From the NCBI GenBank assembly GCA_009379845.1, contig WHSZ01000045.1:1-49276 (forward strand): a DNA stretch of 49,276 bases, in the 5' to 3' direction. Positions 45,148 through 49,276 of the stretch are shown in pieces. The translations under genes were made by a program, and so were the position numbers. Numbering within the stretch: position 1 is the first letter of the stretch; each line of letters starts with the position of its first letter. The stretch comes from Pseudonocardiaceae bacterium (lineage in GTDB: Bacteria; Actinomycetota; Actinomycetes; Mycobacteriales; Pseudonocardiaceae). The notes beneath the pieces are model-generated. The model searched no databases. It had not been told where the DNA came from and saw only the letters and a list, made by a program, of their open reading frames with translations.

Positions 45148-45888
45148 TTGGCCGAGCCGAATGGTGCGGACGCCTCGGTCGCGGACCTGCGCGATCCGTT
45201 CGGGCGCATCACGAACGCGCTGCTGGATTCGTTCGCCGGCACGGAGAACTCTATCGACCTGATGGCGGATTTCGCCATGCCGTACGCGGTGCACTGCGCC
45301 TGCGAGCTGATCGGCGTACCGGAACGGGATCGGGCCGACGTCACCGAATGGCTGGACCTGATGATCCTGGCGGCGGACGGGCGAACCGATCGCGGTGCCT
45401 GCCGCGAGCTGACCGGCAAGCTGGCCGGGCTGCTCACCGAGCGCCGGGTGTACCCCGCGCCGGACCTGCTGACCGTGTTGAGCGGCAGGCTCACCGAGGA
45501 CGGCGAGGACGAGGTGGTGCGGGGCGTGGTGCTGCTGATGGCGCTGTCCGTGGAAACCACGTTCAGCTTCATCGGCACGCTGTTCCACAGCTTGCTTACC
45601 AACCGGGCCCAGCTTTCCCGCCTGGTCCAGGACGAATCGTTGATTCCGGGCGCGATCGACGAGCTGTTGCGATTCGACGGTGCGCACAACATCAGCTCCG
45701 GTAATCGCTATGCCCGCCAGCAGGCGGAGACGGCATTGCGGATCGTGTTACGCCGCTATCCCGGGTTGCGGTTGAACACCCATCCGTCCAACATCGAATG
45801 GTTGACTAGCCCGTTTCTCCGATCGATCAAACAGCTACCGGTGCGGCTCGCCCCGAGCAACGCGGATTGCGATGAGCGAAATCATTAA
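45148..45888 (+). pseudogene. Cytochrome P450 relic without the haem-binding region
   Basis: The open frame (246 codons from a TTG with GGAGG upstream) aligns with P450 from about helix C onward: DLMADFAMPYAVHCACELIGVPERDR, ALSVETTFSFIGTLFHSLL (I-helix region, without the usual acid-Thr pair), PGAIDELLRFDGAHNIS (K-helix E-x-x-R equivalent present). It then jumps to ARQQAETALRIVLRRYPGLRL and SPFLRSIKQLPVRLAP. The roughly 100 residues in between, including the FGxGxHxCxG haem Cys loop, are missing. The N-terminal 80-90 residues are also missing. An in-frame deletion in a decayed P450 is the likely reading. Confidence 0.8.
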
Positions 45889-46226
45889 ATCTAGCGGAAT
45901 AGTTAATTAGGAAACCGAAAACTCACCTTCCGTGGTCGCCGACTACGGTTGGTCATTTATGAACATCGCTCGCTTATAAGTCGCCATTCGGTAGCTAGAT
46001 CAGGGGAAGTGGCTATTACCGCCAGTGCCCGTACCTACTTTCGTAGGGTGTACCGTGATCCAAGTCACACACCGGTGCGCGATATCCTGCACTTCGTTAC
46101 TGTCACGGTCAAGATTAGTTCAGAATTCGCCTAATACAAAATAAATAGAAATAGCGGTGGGCCTGGCCACGCTAAATATCGAAATACACGAAGACTTATC
46201 CTTCAATTGCAAAACTGGGGCTTGCT
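45889..46226. other. AT-rich intergenic spacer (338 bases)
   Basis: This stretch has markedly lower GC than the rest of the window, with TTAATTAGG, TTCAGAATTCGCC and AATACAAAATAAATAG runs. No convincing coding frame is present; a 61-codon open frame at 45949-46134 has no RBS support and no recognisable product. It ends at a LuxR-type gene. A CRP-like site lies within it. It resembles promoter DNA of a regulated, possibly acquired gene. Confidence 0.7.
46054..46069. promoter_or_regulatory. CRP/GlxR-like binding site
   Basis: CGTGATCCAAGTCACA fits the CRP consensus TGTGA-N6-TCACA at nine of ten defined positions. It lies about 160 bases upstream of the LuxR-type regulator. Confidence 0.5.
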
Positions 46227-46976
46227 GTGGTTACTGTCGGATTGATTGAAGACGAAAAATATCAACCGGGCGGCGCCTTCTGCTTTTCCTGGTTGCACGC
46301 ATTGGATCTCAACCGATTTAACATCAATATTAAGCAGACCGTGCGTAGTGTCGCGCAGGCCGCCAATTCTCGTCCGCAGGACCACACCGATGTGTGGATG
46401 ATGCGTTCGACCACGCTGCTGAATTCCTGCACGTGGCGCGCACTGTGCCACGATGCCGGGCACAGCGGTGGACTCAAACCGGTTGTAGCCATTTGCCAGC
46501 CAGAAGAGGAAGAAATCGGGCGCGCACTTTCCGAAGGCATTTCGGCCGTGGTGCTGGTCGACGACTCCCCATGGCACCTCGCCGCGGCCGTGCATTCCGC
46601 GTTCGAGCGGCGGCTGTTCGTCTCCTCAGCGATTCTCACCCGATACCAGCAGCAGCTCATCGATCTGATCAACTCGCCGGCCTGCCGGCAGCTGGAGGCG
46701 CTCACCGAGCGGGAACACGACGTGCTGGTCTGCATGGCGCACGGGTACTCGAACTCCGGTATCGCCAAGAAGCTGCACATCACGCGGGCCACGGTCGGCT
46801 CGCACGTGCTGCGCATCCTGCGCAAGCTGAACGCGTCCAACCGCACCGAGGCGGCGGCCGTCGCCCATCAGGTCGGTCTGGTCGGCAGCGGCCCGATCGT
46901 CGAGCGGGACAGCGGGCCGGCATTACGTGGCCCGGCGCTGAAACCAGGCGCCCCGCTGAACGGCGTCGCGCGCTGA
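46227..46976 (+). CDS. LuxR-family transcriptional regulator
   Basis: This 249-residue protein ends with a LuxR/NarL-type HTH at about residues 152-215 (LEALTEREHDVLVCMAHGYSNSGIAKKLHITRATVGSHVLRILRKL). The N-terminal 140 residues begin VTVGLIEDEKY, reminiscent of a response-regulator acidic pocket, but the phospho-acceptor region is not recognisable, so it may be an atypical receiver. A GTG start at 46227 without a good RBS is assumed. Its first 100 codons are more AT-rich than the C-terminus, suggesting a mixed origin. Targets are unknown. Confidence 0.8.
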   Translation: MVTVGLIEDEKYQPGGAFCFSWLHALDLNRFNINIKQTVRSVAQAANSRPQDHTDVWMMRSTTLLNSCTWRALCHDAGHSGGLKPVVAICQPEEEEIGRALSEGISAVVLVDDSPWHLAAAVHSAFERRLFVSSAILTRYQQQLIDLINSPACRQLEALTEREHDVLVCMAHGYSNSGIAKKLHITRATVGSHVLRILRKLNASNRTEAAAVAHQVGLVGSGPIVERDSGPALRGPALKPGAPLNGVAR

Positions 46977-47012
46977 CGCGGACCCGTGCGTAGCCGCGGC
47001 TACAGTCGCGGC

Positions 47013-47912
47013 ATGACTGGTGAGTTGTTCGATCCGGCTGCGTGGCAGGCGGTTCCGGGGTTCGAGTTCACGGACATCACGTATCACCGCGCGGTGCGGC
47101 ACGGCACGGTACGGGTGGCGTTCAACCGGCCCGAGGTCCGCAACGCGTTTCGCCCGCACACCGTGGATGAGCTCTACACGGCGCTTGACCACGCCAGGAT
47201 GACCTCGGACGTCGGCTGCGTACTGCTGACTGGGAACGGCCCCTCCCCGCGAGACGGTGGCTGGGCGTTCTGCTCCGGCGGCGACCAGCGGATCCGCGGC
47301 CGCTCCGGCTACCAGTACGCGTCCGGGGACACCGGGGACACGGTGGATCGAGCACGGGCCGGGCGGCTGCACATCCTGGAGGTGCAGCGGCTGATCCGGT
47401 TCATGCCGAAGATCGTGATCGCGGTGGTACCCGGCTGGGCCGCGGGCGGCGGACACTCGCTGCACGTCGTGTGTGACATGACCCTGGCCAGCGCCGAACA
47501 CGCCCGGTTCAAGCAAACCGACGCGGATGTGGGCAGCTTCGACGGCGGGTTCGGGTCCGCCTACCTTGCCAGGCAGGTGGGGCAGAAGTTCGCAAGGGAG
47601 ATCTTCTTCCTCGGCCGCGAGTACACCGCCGAGCAGGCGCACGAGATGGGCGCGGTGAACGCCGTCGTCCCGCACGCCGAGCTGGAGAGCACCGCACTCG
47701 AGTGGGCGCGTGAGGTGAACGGGAAATCCCCCACCGCGCAACGCATGCTCAAGTACGCCTTCAACGCCATCGACGACGGGCTGGTCGGTCAGCAGCTTTT
47801 CGCGGGCGAATCGACCCGGCTGGCTTACATGACCGACGAGGCGGTGGAGGGCCGCAACTCGTTCCTCGAGAAGCGCGAGCCCGACTGGTCGGCGTATCCC
47901 TGGTACTTCTGA
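47013..47912 (+). CDS. menB: MenB: 1,4-dihydroxy-2-naphthoyl-CoA synthase
   Basis: This crotonase-fold enzyme closes the naphthoquinone ring from o-succinylbenzoyl-CoA in menaquinone synthesis. The 299-residue protein has RVAFNRPEVRNAFRPHTVDEL, GGWAFCSGGDQRIRG, VVPGWAAGGGHSLHVVCDMTLAS, QTDADVGSFDGGFGSAYLARQVG and a C-terminal SAYPWYF, all MenB landmarks including the bicarbonate-independent Asp form. The ATG at 47013 is used; an upstream in-frame ATG adds nine weakly supported residues. The stop overlaps menE. Confidence 0.95.
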   Translation: MTGELFDPAAWQAVPGFEFTDITYHRAVRHGTVRVAFNRPEVRNAFRPHTVDELYTALDHARMTSDVGCVLLTGNGPSPRDGGWAFCSGGDQRIRGRSGYQYASGDTGDTVDRARAGRLHILEVQRLIRFMPKIVIAVVPGWAAGGGHSLHVVCDMTLASAEHARFKQTDADVGSFDGGFGSAYLARQVGQKFAREIFFLGREYTAEQAHEMGAVNAVVPHAELESTALEWAREVNGKSPTAQRMLKYAFNAIDDGLVGQQLFAGESTRLAYMTDEAVEGRNSFLEKREPDWSAYPWYF

Positions 47913-49063
47913 TGCGCGAGGTACGTGGGCTGCCGATGCCGGATGGCCCCACGGTGCTCGAGGTGCTGCCGGCATTGCGGGACGCGTTGAGCGGGCACGG
48001 TCCGGCGTTGCTGCCGGGCTCCGAGTCCGGCGGGGTGCTCGGGCCAGACGAGGACGACGCCGCCGATCCGACCGCGCTGGTGATCGCCACCTCCGGCTCG
48101 ACAGGCGAGGCCAAGGACGTGCTGCTGCCGGCGAGCGCGCTGCGATCGTCCGCGGAGGCCACCCACGCGCGGCTCGGCGGGCCGGGGCGCTGGCTGCTCG
48201 CCATGCCGGCACGGCACGTGGCCGGCGTGCAGGTGCTGGTGCGCTCGCTGCTGGCCGGCATCGAACCCGGGGTCATGCCGCTGGCGCACGGGTTCTCCCC
48301 GGAGACCTTCGCCCGCGCCGCCCACCAAGTGCTGGATTCGCCCGGCCGGCAATACACCGCGCTGGTGCCTACCCAGCTGGTGCGGCTGCTGGACGCGGGC
48401 GGCGCCGGGCTCGATGCGCTCGCGTCGTTCCACGCGGTGTTGCTCGGCGGCGCGGCCACCCCGCCCGAGCTGCGCGCGCGGGCGGAGGCGTACGGGGTGC
48501 GGGTGATCGGCACGTACGGGATGAGCGAGACCTCGGGCGGCTGCGTGTACGACGGGCACCCGCTGGACGGGGTGCGGGTGTCTGTGTCGGGAGACGGCGC
48601 GGTGTGGCTGGCCGGGCCGGTGCTCGCGCGCGGGTACCGGGGCCGGCCGGAGCTGACCGCGCAGGCATTCGTGGATGGCTGGTTCCGCACCGGCGACCTC
48701 GGCCGGTTGCTGCCGGACGGCCGGCTCGAATTGCTCGGCCGCGCCGACGACGTGATCATCACCGGCGGTGTGAACGTGCCGCCGGTGCTGGTTGAGCGGG
48801 CGCTCGGCACCGTGCCAGGGGTCCGCGAGGCGTGCGTGCTCGGCGTTCCGGACGAGGAGTGGGGCGAGGCGGTGGCCGCGGCCGTGGTGCCGGTGGACCC
48901 TGCGGCACCGCAGGACGCCGACGTGCTGCGCGGCGCGGTACGCGAGCAGGCCGGGCGCGCCGCGGTGCCGAAGCGCATCCTGTTCCTGCCGGAGCTGCCG
49001 GTGCGCGGGCCTGGCAAGCCGGATCGGGTTGCCTTGCGGCAACTGTTCACCCGGGATGCTTGA
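47912..49063 (+). CDS. menE: MenE: o-succinylbenzoate-CoA ligase
   Basis: This 383-residue acyl-adenylate-forming enzyme activates o-succinylbenzoate with ATP and CoA, just before MenB. The P-loop IATSGSTGEAKDV, the VIGTYGMSETSGGCVYDG adenylation motif, WFRTGDLGRLLPDGRLELLGRADDVIITGG and the C-terminal catalytic Lys region (RGPGKPDRVAL) are present. It is shorter than most ligases (450-500), as usual for actinobacterial MenE. The ATG overlaps the menB stop (TGATG), so the two are coupled. Confidence 0.94.
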   Translation: MREVRGLPMPDGPTVLEVLPALRDALSGHGPALLPGSESGGVLGPDEDDAADPTALVIATSGSTGEAKDVLLPASALRSSAEATHARLGGPGRWLLAMPARHVAGVQVLVRSLLAGIEPGVMPLAHGFSPETFARAAHQVLDSPGRQYTALVPTQLVRLLDAGGAGLDALASFHAVLLGGAATPPELRARAEAYGVRVIGTYGMSETSGGCVYDGHPLDGVRVSVSGDGAVWLAGPVLARGYRGRPELTAQAFVDGWFRTGDLGRLLPDGRLELLGRADDVIITGGVNVPPVLVERALGTVPGVREACVLGVPDEEWGEAVAAAVVPVDPAAPQDADVLRGAVREQAGRAAVPKRILFLPELPVRGPGKPDRVALRQLFTRDA

Positions 49064-49127
49064 ATCCCGCGCCGATGCGCGGTCGAATAAACCGCGCGTG
49101 ATCAGCCGGGCAGAGGGGGTAAATCCG

Positions 49128-49276
49128 ATGAACTACCCGAACCAGGGGTGGCAGCAGCCGCCAGGACAGCCCTACGGGCAGCCGGGCTACGGACAGCAAC
49201 CATTCGGCCAGCAGCCCGGGTACCAGCAGCCCGGGTACCAGCAGCCCGGGTACCAGCAGCCCGGGTACCAGCAGCC
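49128..49276 (+). CDS. Start of a Gln/Pro/Gly/Tyr repeat protein (cut by window end)
   Basis: From the ATG at 49128 (AGAGGGGG upstream) the frame reads MNYPNQGWQQPPGQPYGQPG and continues open into at least four exact 15-base repeats encoding GYQQP. Such heads usually precede membrane domains of small actinomycete proteins. The rest is outside the window, so no family can be given. It may be a DUF4190-like or DUF4870-like protein, which is a guess. Confidence 0.7.
   Translation, partial: MNYPNQGWQQPPGQPYGQPGYGQQPFGQQPGYQQPGYQQPGYQQPGYQQ

Noticed and set aside
45148..45888. Functional P450
   Set aside because: The haem Cys loop and the N-terminal part are absent, so it cannot bind haem in the normal way.
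45949..46134. 61-codon open frame in the AT-rich spacer
   Set aside because: It has no RBS, no recognisable product, and overlaps the CRP-like site.

Overview
This window comes from a high-GC actinomycete chromosome. An FhaA-FhaB-PstP-RodA-PbpA-PknA-PknB block lies close to TrpG/PabA, class E sortase, CrgA, a PH-like membrane protein, rhomboid and PpiA. That set is the origin-proximal synteny block of mycolata and their relatives. The single EmbC-like arabinosyltransferase points to an arabinogalactan wall. Together these suggest the Pseudonocardiales (Amycolatopsis-like). The exact genus is inference.

Layout. 1-10 kb: tRNA-Leu(CAG) on the minus strand, then a tightly coupled growth and division signalling operon (fhaA, fhaB, pstP, rodA, pbpA, pknA, pknB). 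10-20 kb: leftward SDR and pabA/trpG genes, a decayed ABC transporter, lipoamide dehydrogenase (lpd), a small accessory island (84-aa protein, HTH regulator, NUDIX) bordered on its right by a degraded copy of the lpd 3' end, and the Emb-like glycosyltransferase. A 26-nt sequence inside a hairpin is repeated almost exactly at the two convergent junctions near 10.05 and 20.15 kb. 20-25.4 kb: membrane proteins, sortase, crgA, a cluster of DnaA-box-like sites, PH-like protein, rhomboid, cyclophilin and a Lys/Ala-rich H1-like membrane protein.

25.4-44 kb is a large, almost wholly leftward catabolic region. It holds (a) an acetoin-dehydrogenase set (acoX, a 22-codon coupling ORF, acoA, acoB, the lipoyl-alpha/beta-hydrolase acoC and an AcoR-like GAF regulator with an unusual C-terminus); (b) a MoaD/ThiS-like plus Asp-box protein pair; (c) an operon of a DXR-like (DRL-type) oxidoreductase, a second acetoin-type E1 alpha, E1 beta and E2, an IspD-type cytidylyltransferase and a zinc-ribbon protein; and (d) a complete glucitol-type PTS (SrlA, SrlE, SrlB, GutM, dedicated Enzyme I) with divergent HPr and a SorC-family regulator.

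The most interesting proposal is that (c) and (d) form a catabolic route for 2-C-methyl-D-erythritol or a related branched polyol. The PTS would deliver the polyol phosphate (MEP), the DRL enzyme running in reverse would oxidise and isomerise it to 1-deoxy-xylulose 5-phosphate (DXP), and the acetoin-type dehydrogenase would split that acyloin into acetyl-CoA and glyceraldehyde 3-phosphate. IspD would offer a branch into isoprenoid synthesis. This is inference from family chemistry and gene neighbourhood; no substrate is shown by the sequence. A shared candidate operator upstream of both operons supports co-regulation.

44-49.3 kb: DUF2020-like lipoprotein, small coiled-coil protein, a P450 relic lacking its haem-binding region, an AT-rich spacer with a CRP-like site, a LuxR-type regulator, menB-menE, and the start of a Gln/Pro/Gly/Tyr repeat protein cut by the window end.
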